Below, piece after piece: positions 18,868 through 27,057 of a DNA stretch of 64,000 nucleotides; within the stretch, counting starts at the first letter, position 1; every line of letters begins with the position of its first letter. This DNA comes from JBBCJR01 sp037190805 (GTDB lineage Bacteria > Pseudomonadota > Alphaproteobacteria > Sphingomonadales > Sphingomonadaceae), in NCBI GenBank assembly GCA_037190805.1, contig JBBCJR010000014.1:1-64000 (forward strand), in the 5' to 3' direction. The notes beneath the pieces were generated by a model. The model saw nothing but the letters and a program-made list of their open reading frames with translations, did not search any database and was not told where the DNA came from. Both the position numbers and the translations under genes were made by a program.

Positions 18868-18890
18868 ATGATGTATTATCGTTGCATCTT
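18868..18890. promoter_or_regulatory. NsrR-like operator 1
   Basis: The 23-bp stretch has an 11-1-11 layout like the published NsrR consensus (half-site AAGATGYATTT and its inverse). I count 9 of 11 matches in the left half and 8 of 11 in the right half, with the right end GCATCTT perfect. It lies 36 bases before the nsrR start and would support autoregulation. Confidence 0.6.
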
Positions 18891-18904
18891 TTGAGCATCG
18901 CGTA

Positions 18905-18927
18905 TAGATGCATTCTTGAAGCATGTT
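18905..18927. promoter_or_regulatory. NsrR-like operator 2
   Basis: A second 11-1-11 site, left half TAGATGCATTC (9 of 11 consensus bases) and right half weaker (7 of 11). It ends 15 bases before the GTG of the truncated haemoglobin gene, so bound repressor would block that promoter or early transcription. Confidence 0.55.
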
Positions 18928-18942
18928 TTGGAGTCGGGGGCA

Positions 18943-19386
18943 GTGATCGGGCTGGAACTGGATGACGACGGGCTGAAAACGCTGGTCGATACCTTTTACG
19001 CCCGCGTTCGCGCTGACCCGGCGCTCGGTCCGATTTTCAATGACGCGATCTCCGACTGGCCGGAACATCTCGACAAGCTCGCCACCTTCTGGTCCTCGGT
19101 CATGCTGACCAGCGGTCGTTACAAGGGCCAGCCCGTGCCGGCCCATGTGAAGCACAAGGATCGCATCACCCCCGCGCTGTTCGATCGTTGGTTGGCCCTG
19201 TGGGCGCAGACCACAGATGATCTGATGGCGCCGGACGCCGCGGCAGCTTTGCAGGATCGCGCCGAACGCATCGCCCAGAGCCTGCAGCTCGCGATGTTCT
19301 TCCGGCTGGACGACCAGCCGATCCCCCGGCCCGCACGCCGCAGCCCCGACGCGACGGACCCTCATCCAAGGAGCGTGCTGCCATGA
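18943..19386 (+). CDS. Group III truncated haemoglobin
   Basis: 147-residue 2-on-2 globin. The N-terminal FYARVRADPALGPIF and the central segment YKGQPVPAHVKHKDRITPALFDRWLALW are the group III signatures, the latter containing the proximal haem His. Group III trHbs bind oxygen and nitric oxide and are often found in NO-responsive operons. GTG at 18943 is preferred, with GGAG about nine bases upstream; a TTG at 18916 would lie inside operator 2. The stop codon overlaps the ATG of the alternative oxidase (ATGA), indicating coupling. Confidence 0.8.
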   Translation: MIGLELDDDGLKTLVDTFYARVRADPALGPIFNDAISDWPEHLDKLATFWSSVMLTSGRYKGQPVPAHVKHKDRITPALFDRWLALWAQTTDDLMAPDAAAALQDRAERIAQSLQLAMFFRLDDQPIPRPARRSPDATDPHPRSVLP

Positions 19387-20069
19387 CCGATATCCCGCTC
19401 GTCGATCTCGGCGTCCATCATCAGCCCCGCGATCTGCGCGACCGCATCGCGCTGGGCTTTACCAAGGTCTTGCGCTGGAGCGCCGACACCTTCTTCACCA
19501 AGCGCTACGGTCACCGCGCTATCGTGCTCGAGACCGTGGCAGCGGTGCCCGGCATGGTGGGCGCGACGATCAATCATCTCAAGTGCCTGCGCCGCATGTG
19601 CGACGACAAGGGCTGGATCCGCACGCTCATGGAGGAAGCGGAGAATGAGCGCATGCATCTCATGACCTTCATCGAGGTCGCGAAGCCTACCCTGTTCGAG
19701 CGGATGGTGATTCTGGGTGTGCAGTGGGTGTTCTATCTCGCCTTCTTCGCGCTCTATCTCATCAGCGCGCGGACGGCGCATCGCATCGTCGGCTATTTCG
19801 AGGAAGAGGCGGTTATCAGCTATACGCTCTATCTGCGCGAGATCGACGAGGGGCGCAGCCCCAACCTGCCGGCACCGGCCATCGCGAGGCATTATTGGAA
19901 GCTGCCGGATGACGCGAGCCTTCGCGATGTCGTGCTGGCGGTTCGGGCCGACGAGGCACATCACCGGGACGTCAATCATGGCTTCGCGAGCGAACTCGCC
20001 GGCATCGCCGCTCCCACCAAAATCGCGCCTTATCCCGCGCATGCCGACGACACCCGGATGGCCGCCTGA
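19383..20069 (+). CDS. aox: Alternative oxidase (AOX), cyanide-resistant ubiquinol oxidase
   Basis: 228-residue di-iron, membrane-attached quinol oxidase. All four AOX ligand motifs are present: LETVAAVPGM (Glu50), NERMHL (Glu89, His92), YFEEEAV (140-142) and RADEAHHRD (Glu191, His194). The enzyme oxidises ubiquinol and reduces oxygen to water without proton pumping and is insensitive to nitric oxide, unlike haem-copper oxidases. Bacterial AOX is uncommon but known in Novosphingobium and Vibrio; in Vibrio fischeri it is under NsrR control. Its position behind two NsrR-like boxes and a truncated haemoglobin strongly suggests a respiratory bypass during nitric-oxide stress. Confidence 0.9.
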   Translation: MTDIPLVDLGVHHQPRDLRDRIALGFTKVLRWSADTFFTKRYGHRAIVLETVAAVPGMVGATINHLKCLRRMCDDKGWIRTLMEEAENERMHLMTFIEVAKPTLFERMVILGVQWVFYLAFFALYLISARTAHRIVGYFEEEAVISYTLYLREIDEGRSPNLPAPAIARHYWKLPDDASLRDVVLAVRADEAHHRDVNHGFASELAGIAAPTKIAPYPAHADDTRMAA

Positions 20070-20070
20070 C

Positions 20071-20355
20071 ATGACGGCGGCGGCGCCCTATCGGTCGACC
20101 CCGGTGTTCGATCAGGACACGCTGCCTGCGGCTCTGCGCGCCCGCCACGACACCAAGGCGGGCGTGTGGGGCCTGATCCGGGTCATGGAGGGGGAACTCA
20201 AGCTCACCTATCTCGACCCCGTCTCTGAAGTCGTGCTGACACCAGGGCAGCCCGGCCTCATTCTGCCTCAGCAGCCGCATTTCGTGACCCCGTTGGGCAG
20301 GATGCGGATGCAGGTCGATTTCTACGATCAGCCGCCAGACGCGAGCGATACCTGA
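20071..20355 (+). CDS. DUF1971 small beta-rich protein
   Basis: 94-residue protein starting one base after the alternative oxidase stop. The sequence fits the DUF1971 family (often loosely annotated as a tellurite-resistance domain): PVFDQDTLPAALRARHDTK, then GVWGLIRVMEGELKL and a closing PGLILPQQPHFVTPLG. The fold looks cupin-like. Function is unknown; the family frequently accompanies truncated haemoglobins and NO-responsive regulators, and here it is the last gene of that operon. Confidence 0.75.
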   Translation: MTAAAPYRSTPVFDQDTLPAALRARHDTKAGVWGLIRVMEGELKLTYLDPVSEVVLTPGQPGLILPQQPHFVTPLGRMRMQVDFYDQPPDASDT

Positions 20356-20357
20356 CG

Positions 20358-20924
20358 CTAAAGCGCTGAACGAGCCTCCGCGAACGCGGCGTTCGCCAGC
20401 AATTCCTTCACCAGTTCCTGCCCCTCGCTCCAGCTTCCGAGTCCCGATGAAACGTTGATGTGGCCGATCTCGCCCGCATCATGGAAACGCGCCGACCAGT
20501 TCGCCGCCATCTCCTCCGATCGCGTGATGGTTGCGTAAGGATCATTGCGGCTCGCCACGACGATGGCCGGGAAGGGCAAGGGCTGCCTGGGGATGGGCGC
20601 GAAACGCCGCAGGCGCGCGTCGGCGCCTTCCCGTTCGGGATCGGGCGGAGCCACCAGCAGCGCGCCCAGCACCTTCGAGGCGGGATCACCCCGACCGATC
20701 GCCCACCACGCGACCGCGAGGCAGCCGAGACTGTGCGCGACCAGAACCGAGGGCCCATCATGGTCCCCCACGGTCCGGGCCAATCGAGCGATCCAGACCG
20801 CGGGAGTGGGATTGTCCCAGGCGCCCAGATCGGCGCGGATGCAATCGTCGCGCTCCCGCTCCCATCGGCTTTGCCAATGCTCGGGGCCGGATGAATGCAG
20901 CCCGGGAACAATTATCAGCGTCAT
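20358..20924 (-). CDS. RBBP9/YdeN-family alpha/beta hydrolase
   Basis: 188-residue serine hydrolase. It starts MTLIIVPGLHSSGPEHWQ, typical of RBBP9/YdeN, with the nucleophile elbow VAHSLGCLA (Ser), the acid in SRNDPY and the His in GHINVSSGLG. The family's natural substrates are poorly known. The start at 20924 is preferred because the family begins at MTLIIVPG; the short upstream extension adds nine residues. It is convergent with the DUF1971 gene with two bases between them, and downstream of the leftward ABC importer genes. Confidence 0.82.
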   Translation of the reverse strand: MTLIIVPGLHSSGPEHWQSRWERERDDCIRADLGAWDNPTPAVWIARLARTVGDHDGPSVLVAHSLGCLAVAWWAIGRGDPASKVLGALLVAPPDPEREGADARLRRFAPIPRQPLPFPAIVVASRNDPYATITRSEEMAANWSARFHDAGEIGHINVSSGLGSWSEGQELVKELLANAAFAEARSAL

Positions 20925-20988
20925 GAAGCAACACTCCTCATCGTGCTGCATGGTCCTGCCAACGTGAAGAAGGGGCGGCAGAGCGGAT

Positions 20989-21864
20989 CTAGTGCGCTCT
21001 GCCGATCGGAATGGGCGCCGAAGCGATCGATTGCGTGCCGGTCTCGCCCCGATGGGTCAACTCGCCCAGAATCTCGTCGCTCAGCTGATGGAGCCGCAGC
21101 GATCTTCGATCGCGCGGATGAGGCAAGTCGATATCGACGATGCGCTGGATACGGCCTGGATGGGGCGCCATCACGATCACGCGATCGCTGAGATAGACCG
21201 CTTCCTCGACGTCGTGCGTGACCATCAGCACGGTCGAGCGCTGGGCCATCCAGATCCGCTGCAGCTCTGCCTGGACATGCACGCGGGTCAGGGCATCAAG
21301 TGCGCCCAGGGGTTCGTCCAGGAGCAGTAATTTCGGCTGAGTGACGAGGGCGCGCGCGATGGCGCCGCGCTGAGCCATGCCGCCGGACAGTTGGTGCGGA
21401 TAGGCCTTTTCGAAGCCTGTCAGATTCACCATCGTGATATGTTCGGCCACCAGCCGGCCATGGTCCTGTTTCGGGACCGCGGTATTCCGCAGCGCCAGAG
21501 CGATATTCTCCTCGAGCGTCAGCCAGGGGAACAGGCGATGGTCCTGGAACACCAGACCCCGATCCAGGCTGGTGCCGCTGATCGGTTCGCCATCGAGGAG
21601 CAGCGTGCCGCTGAAGTCGGTATCGAGACCGACGATGGTCCGCAGCAGCGTCGATTTTCCGCAGCCCGATGCCCCGACGATACTGACGAATTCGCCGGCG
21701 CGGATCGAAAGATCGATGTTGCGCAGGACCGGCAGCTCCTTGCCGTCGACCCGAAACGACTTCGACAGGCCCAGGATCGCAAGCGCGCCCTTCGCCTCGG
21801 CCGCATCGGGTGCGACGTGAAGGAATTCGCTCTCCTCCTCCAATGGCAGGCTATGCAGTTGCAT
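20989..21864 (-). CDS. ABC importer ATPase, nitrate/sulfonate/taurine (SsuB/TauB) type
   Basis: 291-residue ATP-binding subunit. Walker A is GASGCGKST, the signature LSGGMAQRGAIARAL and Walker B LLLLDEPLGALD. The signature with GMAQR and the LDALTR segment is typical of SsuB/TauB. AAGGAG lies seven bases before the ATG at 21864. It energises import through the two permeases encoded immediately upstream and is the last gene of a four-gene operon (binding protein, permease, permease, ATPase). Substrate is probably an organosulfur anion given the neighbours. Confidence 0.88.
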   Translation of the reverse strand: MQLHSLPLEEESEFLHVAPDAAEAKGALAILGLSKSFRVDGKELPVLRNIDLSIRAGEFVSIVGASGCGKSTLLRTIVGLDTDFSGTLLLDGEPISGTSLDRGLVFQDHRLFPWLTLEENIALALRNTAVPKQDHGRLVAEHITMVNLTGFEKAYPHQLSGGMAQRGAIARALVTQPKLLLLDEPLGALDALTRVHVQAELQRIWMAQRSTVLMVTHDVEEAVYLSDRVIVMAPHPGRIQRIVDIDLPHPRDRRSLRLHQLSDEILGELTHRGETGTQSIASAPIPIGRAH

Positions 21865-21884
21865 GAGGTGCTCCTTGTTCGGTC

Positions 21885-22646
21885 TCAAGGCTGCTGCCAG
21901 CGCGTTGCCGCGCCGCGCAGTTCGGCGAATAGCCGGTTCAAGAGATAACCCACGCCGGCGATGACCAGGATGATCGCCAGGATGATGTCCATTCGCTGCT
22001 GGACTTGCGCCAGTGCCATGGTGACGCCCAGCCCGGCCCCCGACCCGAGCAATATCTCGGTGCCGATGGTCGCCAGCCAGCTGAACGCGAGCGCCTGGCT
22101 GATGCCGGTGAGGATGAACGGCAGGGCGGACGGCAGCAGGATGAAGCGAAAGCGCTGGACGGCATTGAGGCCGAAGATGCGGCCGACCTCCAGATGCCGC
22201 CGTTCCGCCTGGGCCACCCCTTCATAGCTGTTCAGCACCATCGGATAGAATGCCGCCAGGCTGACGATGAGGAGCTTGGCTTCCGCTCCGTTGCCCAGCC
22301 ACAGCCCGATCAGCGGCAGCCAGCCGATCAGCGGCACCTGCCGCAATGCGTTGTAGAGCGGATTGAACAGCCGGTCCGCCGCCGTGGACATCGCCATCAG
22401 GATGCCCAGTGCCACGCCCGCGATACCGCCGAGGAACAGTCCGGTGATGGCGCGGGAGGTCGTGGCGATCGTGTCGCGAAGCAGATAGCCGCTCTTCGCC
22501 TGATCGATGAGCGCGGCCCACACCTGGTCCAGCGGCGCGAAGACCAGCGAGCGCTCCCCGCCGCCCCGTGCCTGCATTTCCCACCACAGCAGCAGCAATA
22601 TGGGAACGATCAGGCCCAGCACGGCTCTGCGGCAGGTGATGCTCAT
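21885..22646 (-). CDS. ABC importer permease 1, SsuC/TauC type
   Basis: 253-residue inner-membrane permease with about six hydrophobic segments. The cytoplasmic coupling (EAA) loop is in the stretch EVGRIFGLNAVQRFRFILLP, 'LLPSALPFILTG' following. The ATG at 22646 overlaps the stop of the upstream permease gene (ATGA). Together with permease 2 it would form a heterodimeric channel, whereas SsuC and TauC usually work as homodimers of one gene product. Confidence 0.85.
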   Translation of the reverse strand: MSITCRRAVLGLIVPILLLLWWEMQARGGGERSLVFAPLDQVWAALIDQAKSGYLLRDTIATTSRAITGLFLGGIAGVALGILMAMSTAADRLFNPLYNALRQVPLIGWLPLIGLWLGNGAEAKLLIVSLAAFYPMVLNSYEGVAQAERRHLEVGRIFGLNAVQRFRFILLPSALPFILTGISQALAFSWLATIGTEILLGSGAGLGVTMALAQVQQRMDIILAIILVIAGVGYLLNRLFAELRGAATRWQQP

Positions 22647-23446
22647 GCCGTTTTCCACCGCATCGCGCGACGCTCGATCGCCTTGGCCCCCCGATCGAGC
22701 AGGAAGCCGATCAATCCACTCACCACGACGCCGGCCAGCACCGTATCGATGCGGAACAGCTGGCGCCCCATCTCCATCATCTGCCCGACGCCGCTATCGG
22801 CGGCCAGCAGCTCGGCCAGCACCACCATCATCCACGCCCGGGTCAGAGCGATGCGCAGGCCGGTGAGCACCGCCGGCACCGTCGCCGGCAACAGGATGCG
22901 ATAAAGAGTGACTGGAAGGGGCAACCGGAAGATGCTGGCGACATCCAGCCACCCGCGCGGAATGGCGCGGACGCCGTCGACGGTGGCGATCGCGACAGGA
23001 AAGAAGGTCGACACCGCGACGATCGTGATCTTGAACACCTCTCCGACGCCTAGCAGCAGCGCCAGCATCGGCACCAGCGCCAGCACCGGCACCTGCCGGA
23101 TGCCGAGAAAGGTTGGGGCGAGCAGGAGGTCCGCCTTGCGCGACAAGGCCAACAGCGTGCCAAAGCCGATGCCGGCGGCGGCACCGATGGCGAACCCGGC
23201 CGTAAGGCGCCCCAGACTTTCGCCGACATGCAGCCCGAGCTCGCCGGACCGGGCCAGCACCCACAGCGTTTGCGCCACCTCCGACGGTGGGGGCAACACC
23301 TGTGCCGAGACCACGCCCAGCGCCGACATCAGCTGCCAGAACAGCAGCAGCAGGATCAGTGGGGCAGCGCCCGTCAATACGCCTTCCGCGTTCGCAGGAA
23401 GCGCGAGGCGCGGCGCCGACCGCAAGGGATCGGTCCCGGCGGCCAT
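22643..23446 (-). CDS. ABC importer permease 2, SsuC/TauC type
   Basis: 267-residue inner-membrane permease. The coupling loop is the segment DVASIFRLPLPVTLYRILLP followed by ATVPAVLTGLR, and there are about six hydrophobic segments. Start at 23446 shares one base with the stop of the binding-protein gene (TGATGG). Having two distinct permease genes beside one ATPase and one binding protein points to a heterodimeric translocation pore. Confidence 0.85.
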   Translation of the reverse strand: MAAGTDPLRSAPRLALPANAEGVLTGAAPLILLLLFWQLMSALGVVSAQVLPPPSEVAQTLWVLARSGELGLHVGESLGRLTAGFAIGAAAGIGFGTLLALSRKADLLLAPTFLGIRQVPVLALVPMLALLLGVGEVFKITIVAVSTFFPVAIATVDGVRAIPRGWLDVASIFRLPLPVTLYRILLPATVPAVLTGLRIALTRAWMMVVLAELLAADSGVGQMMEMGRQLFRIDTVLAGVVVSGLIGFLLDRGAKAIERRAMRWKTA

Positions 23447-24552
23447 CAGCGTGCCGTCTCGGCCGCGCCGGGGGTCCAATACCCCTCATAGCCAAGCTGC
23501 TTCAGGCCGGCATCGACGAAGCGTGTATCGAGCAGCTGGTCGATATCGACCCTGGACCGCACCAGTCCCCGCTCGAAGGTATAGTCGGCAACCGAGTGGT
23601 AATGGGTCCGGAGAGGCTGGTCGTAGAGCGGTGAAAAGCGGTCGACCCAGCTGATGCGCGGTTCATCATATTCGGTGCGGACGATGTCCTCGGGCAGGCC
23701 AAGCCGCGCGGCGTCGGCGATAACCTGGTCGCGATTGATCTCCTGTGCGGACCAATGGGCGGCGCGCAGATGGGCGTTGACGATGATCTGGGTCAGTTCG
23801 GGATAGCGATCCACGAACTCGGCGCGTCCGAACAGTTCAGCGCGCATCTTCCAGTCGGCAGGTCCCTCCTTGGTCGACCAGATGATCCGTCCGAGACCCT
23901 GTTTGGCCAGCAGGATGCCGTCCGACATGGTGAAGGCGGCATCGACGTCGCCAGAGGCCAACGCCCCCCGGGTAGCCAGCGGGTTGATGTTGACGATCGT
24001 GAAATCGCCTGGCTTGAGACCCTTGGAATCCAGCAGCTTGAACAGGGAAAGCTCCCACGGGCGGCCGCGATGCAGCGCGATGCGCTTGCCCTTCAAATCC
24101 TCGATCGAATTGGCGGACACCCCGTTGCGTACGACCAGATAGGCGTTCTGGCCCCGACCCAGCGGCGCGACGAGTTTCAGCGGCACCCCGCCCGACACGG
24201 CGATCAACGCCGGAAAGTCGCCGTAGGAAGAAAAGTCGATCCGCTTCCCGGCAAAGCTTTCATTGATCAACGGTCCGCCGATGGCCGTTGGGATCGGGAA
24301 AAGCGCAAGTTCGACCCCCTTCTTGGCCAATTCCGCCTTCAGCCAGCCGTCACGGACGATGATTTCCGTCAGGCCCGAATAAATGTCCTCGCCCTGGTGC
24401 GGATAGACGATGGCGCCGATCGTCACGACTTTCGGCAGATCGCCCGACGCGCCGCCGGACTCGTCATCAGCCTTCCCCAGGAACTGGAAGACGACAAGCG
24501 ACACCAGCAGAACGGCGGCGATGGCGAGGGTCAGAGCGGATTTGAGCTTCAT
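23446..24552 (-). CDS. ABC substrate-binding protein, SsuA/NMT1-like
   Basis: 368-residue periplasmic binding protein. Residues about 1-30 form an uncleaved or cleaved hydrophobic signal (ALTLAIAAVLLVSLVVFQF), after which the mature domain follows the SsuA/TauA plan: DFSSYGDFPALIAVSGG, then SIEDLKGKRIALHRG and the hinge region NINPLATRGALASGDVDAA. It should capture an anionic organosulfur ligand in the periplasm and pass it to the permeases. It is the first gene of the leftward operon and diverges from the class II aldolase-like gene over a 320-base AT-rich region. Confidence 0.85.
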   Translation of the reverse strand: MKLKSALTLAIAAVLLVSLVVFQFLGKADDESGGASGDLPKVVTIGAIVYPHQGEDIYSGLTEIIVRDGWLKAELAKKGVELALFPIPTAIGGPLINESFAGKRIDFSSYGDFPALIAVSGGVPLKLVAPLGRGQNAYLVVRNGVSANSIEDLKGKRIALHRGRPWELSLFKLLDSKGLKPGDFTIVNINPLATRGALASGDVDAAFTMSDGILLAKQGLGRIIWSTKEGPADWKMRAELFGRAEFVDRYPELTQIIVNAHLRAAHWSAQEINRDQVIADAARLGLPEDIVRTEYDEPRISWVDRFSPLYDQPLRTHYHSVADYTFERGLVRSRVDIDQLLDTRFVDAGLKQLGYEGYWTPGAAETAR

Positions 24553-24872
24553 GGGATCCCTGGGGTCTTGAACGCTTATGCGAGCAGCATCGCTCGCACA
24601 CAAATTCCTATTGAATGACTAGGATAATTGGAAGACACCAATCTTCTTTCAGCGACCCCATCTTTTCTTTAACGGATGCGCCTCTCGCGCATGCGCGCGC
24701 GTTCGCCCGCATATATCATTATATATTATGATCTTACTTTATCATGATGGCTGATACATTTGCTTGCGCAATCCGCAGAAAGCCTATTGAGGTTAAATCA
24801 TATCGATAGAATATGAATTAGATCGTGAAGGCGCCACAGGGTGCTCTTCGAGTCTCAGCAAGGAGCGATCTG
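24553..24872. promoter_or_regulatory. Divergent AT-rich control region of the organosulfur cluster
   Basis: This 320-base gap holds no gene. It is much richer in A and T than its surroundings and contains an imperfect palindrome (ATCAT-t-ATATAT-t-ATGAT, 24715-24732), an inverted repeat TCATAT-N7-ATATGA (24798-24816) and two direct copies of CCTATTGA (24607-24614 and 24783-24790). These are candidate operators for both divergent operons. AAGGAG lies about seven bases before the rightward ATG at 24873. Confidence 0.5.
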
Positions 24873-25610
24873 ATGTCGAGCAAGGCCGGACTTTCCGTGG
24901 AAGAAATCAATTTCGTCAATCAGGCGCGGGATGACGCGCGCCGTGGCTTTCGCCTGCTGCGCGAGACCCGGACCATTTCAGCCAGCGGCACGGTGAGTTT
25001 CGCCCTGCGCATCCCCGGCCAGGAAAAGCTCGTGACGTTCGGCTACCAGGGCCCGTGGTCGGACACGCCCGACGAGCCCCGCACCGCCGTCGTCAGCTTT
25101 GACGGGGAAGTGTTCTGGGGCGAAGGCGTCGGGCTTGGCGAGACTCGCTATGCCAAGCTGTTCCGCACCCATGCCGATGTGCAGGCCATTTCGCACGTCC
25201 ATACCCCGCATCTGGGCGCGTATTCGCAGGCGCATCAGGATCTGCCGCTGCTCTATGTGCCCAACCGGCGTTTCCGGTTCACCAAGCAACTTCCAGTCTA
25301 CATCAACCGCCGCCAGCTGGAGGTCGACTTCATCCTCGATTCCCTTGCGAAGGATCCGCAGGTGCCCGCGATCGTCGAGGCCAATGGCGGCGCTACGGTA
25401 TGGAGCTGGAAGGGCCTTCGCGACCTGGTGAACAACATCATCCTTCTCGAAGAGGGGGCCCAGTTCCAGATTCTGGCGGCTGCCCTGGGCGGCTCGAAAG
25501 CCTTCGGCCCCGGAGTCCTGGAGCAGCAGTGGAAGATCGGCAGCCTGGTACCGTCCGACGCCCATGTCAGCGACGACGGCGAAATCCAGCTGGCCACTGC
25601 CGCTGAATGA
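24873..25610 (+). CDS. Class II aldolase/adducin-like protein, possibly metal-site altered
   Basis: 245-residue protein of the class II aldolase fold. Glu90 (GETRYAKLF) and the zinc-binding pair His108-His110 (ISHVHTPHL) are present. The third zinc His normally found in an NHG motif is replaced: the aligned motif is Asn171-Gly172-Gly173 (EANGGATVW). Members usually cleave aldol phosphates or decarboxylate; with one ligand changed the reaction is uncertain. It is the first gene of the rightward organosulfur run, with a clear AAGGAG ribosome site, and is followed after 55 bases by a flavin monooxygenase. Confidence 0.75.
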   Translation: MSSKAGLSVEEINFVNQARDDARRGFRLLRETRTISASGTVSFALRIPGQEKLVTFGYQGPWSDTPDEPRTAVVSFDGEVFWGEGVGLGETRYAKLFRTHADVQAISHVHTPHLGAYSQAHQDLPLLYVPNRRFRFTKQLPVYINRRQLEVDFILDSLAKDPQVPAIVEANGGATVWSWKGLRDLVNNIILLEEGAQFQILAAALGGSKAFGPGVLEQQWKIGSLVPSDAHVSDDGEIQLATAAE

Positions 25611-25665
25611 CGCCGCTCGCCCGCGACATCTGACCCTGCCTTTTTGCACCTCATCGGAGGGAAAT

Positions 25666-27024
25666 GTGAGTCAATCGAAACGCCAGATCGTTCTGGGTGT
25701 CTTCCTCAGCCGTCACGGTCATCATCCGGGAGCCTGGCGGCAGCCGGGCTCCCCGCCGGGCGGGCAGCCGAGCTTCGCCTATTGGGCGGACATGGTGCGC
25801 ACGGCAGAACGTGGCAAACTCGACACCGCCTTCTTCGCCGATTTCGTTGGCATGAGCGGCGACAATGTTCGCGGCATCGAGCGGCGCCATGCGTTTCTGG
25901 AGTTCGAACCCCTGACCCTTGCCGGCGCTCTGGCCAGCATTACCGATCGCATCGGCCTGGTCGCGACCGTGAATACCAATTTCGAAAGCCCCTACAATCT
26001 GGCGCGCCGTTTCGCTTCGTTGGATCACATCAGCGGCGGGCGCATTGCCTGGAACATCGTCTCTTCCCTGTCGCAGGGGGCGGCACGCAGCTTCGGCGTC
26101 GACGATTCGCTGGAGCATCGGGCCCGCTACGATCAGGCTGGTGAATTCGTCGATGTCGCCCGCGATCTCTGGGACAGCTGGGATGATGACGCGTTCGACA
26201 GCTCGGACAAGGACAGCGGCATCTATCTGGCCCCTTCATCCGTGCATCCGGTTGCGCATCAGGGCCAGTATTTCAAAGTCAACTCGATCCTGGATGTCGC
26301 ACGCCCGGTTCAGGGCCACCCCGTCTTCGTTCAGGCTGGAAATTCCGACGTCGGTCGCGAATTCGCCGCCAAATATGCCGAGATGATCTATGCTGCGGCC
26401 CAGTTCATCGAGGAAGCGCAATCCTATTACGCCGACGTGAAGGGACGCATGGCCAAATATGGTCGCGACCCCGATCATCTGAAGGTCATGCCCGGCCTGT
26501 CCTACGCCATCGGCCACACCCGGCAGGAAGCGCAGGACAAGTTCGACGCCCTTCAGGAAGCTGTCGATTTTTCCGGCGAAATCAACCTGATGGGTAATGA
26601 CGTGACCGGCTATCCGCTGGATGGCCCGCTGCCCGACCTGCCGGAACCAGCCAATGGCAAGGGCAGGTGGCGACAGCTGGTGGATCTGGCGCGGCGCGAA
26701 AACCTCACGATCCGGCAGATCTATCTGCGGTTCAACGTCGTGCGCGGCCATCGTGTCGTCATCGGCACGCCCTCGGATATCGCCGATCAGCTGGAAGACT
26801 GGTTCGTCAACGAAGCGGCCGACGGCTACAATCTCATTCCGCCCCTGCTGCCCAGTTCGCTCGACGAGTTCGTCGACCTGGTCGTGCCAGAACTCCAGCG
26901 GCGCGGCCTCTTCCGCAAGGAATATGAGGGCCGGACCTTGCGTGAGCATCTGAAGATTCCACGCCCCGCCAACCGTCACACGCTGGGTGCAGCCCATCCA
27001 AGCGCCAACGTCGCCGCGGAATGA
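25666..27024 (+). CDS. FMN-dependent monooxygenase of the DszA/NtaA/SnaA family
   Basis: 452-residue luciferase-fold monooxygenase. Landmarks shared with DszA (dibenzothiophene sulfone monooxygenase) and NtaA: ERGKLDTAFFADF, LEFEPLTLAGALA, YNLARRFASLDHISGGR, AWNIVSSL, then ARYDQAGEFVDVARDLWDSW, and EGRTLREHL near the end. Such enzymes use reduced FMN from a separate reductase and oxygen to cleave C-S or C-N bonds. The GTG start at 25666 has GGAGG five bases upstream; a longer reading back to 25564 overlaps the preceding gene. Beside two DszB-like genes it is the likely oxygenase that makes the sulfinate. Confidence 0.85.
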   Translation: MSQSKRQIVLGVFLSRHGHHPGAWRQPGSPPGGQPSFAYWADMVRTAERGKLDTAFFADFVGMSGDNVRGIERRHAFLEFEPLTLAGALASITDRIGLVATVNTNFESPYNLARRFASLDHISGGRIAWNIVSSLSQGAARSFGVDDSLEHRARYDQAGEFVDVARDLWDSWDDDAFDSSDKDSGIYLAPSSVHPVAHQGQYFKVNSILDVARPVQGHPVFVQAGNSDVGREFAAKYAEMIYAAAQFIEEAQSYYADVKGRMAKYGRDPDHLKVMPGLSYAIGHTRQEAQDKFDALQEAVDFSGEINLMGNDVTGYPLDGPLPDLPEPANGKGRWRQLVDLARRENLTIRQIYLRFNVVRGHRVVIGTPSDIADQLEDWFVNEAADGYNLIPPLLPSSLDEFVDLVVPELQRRGLFRKEYEGRTLREHLKIPRPANRHTLGAAHPSANVAAE

Positions 27025-27057
27025 GCAGGCCGACGGTCGATCGAAAGCGAAACCACA

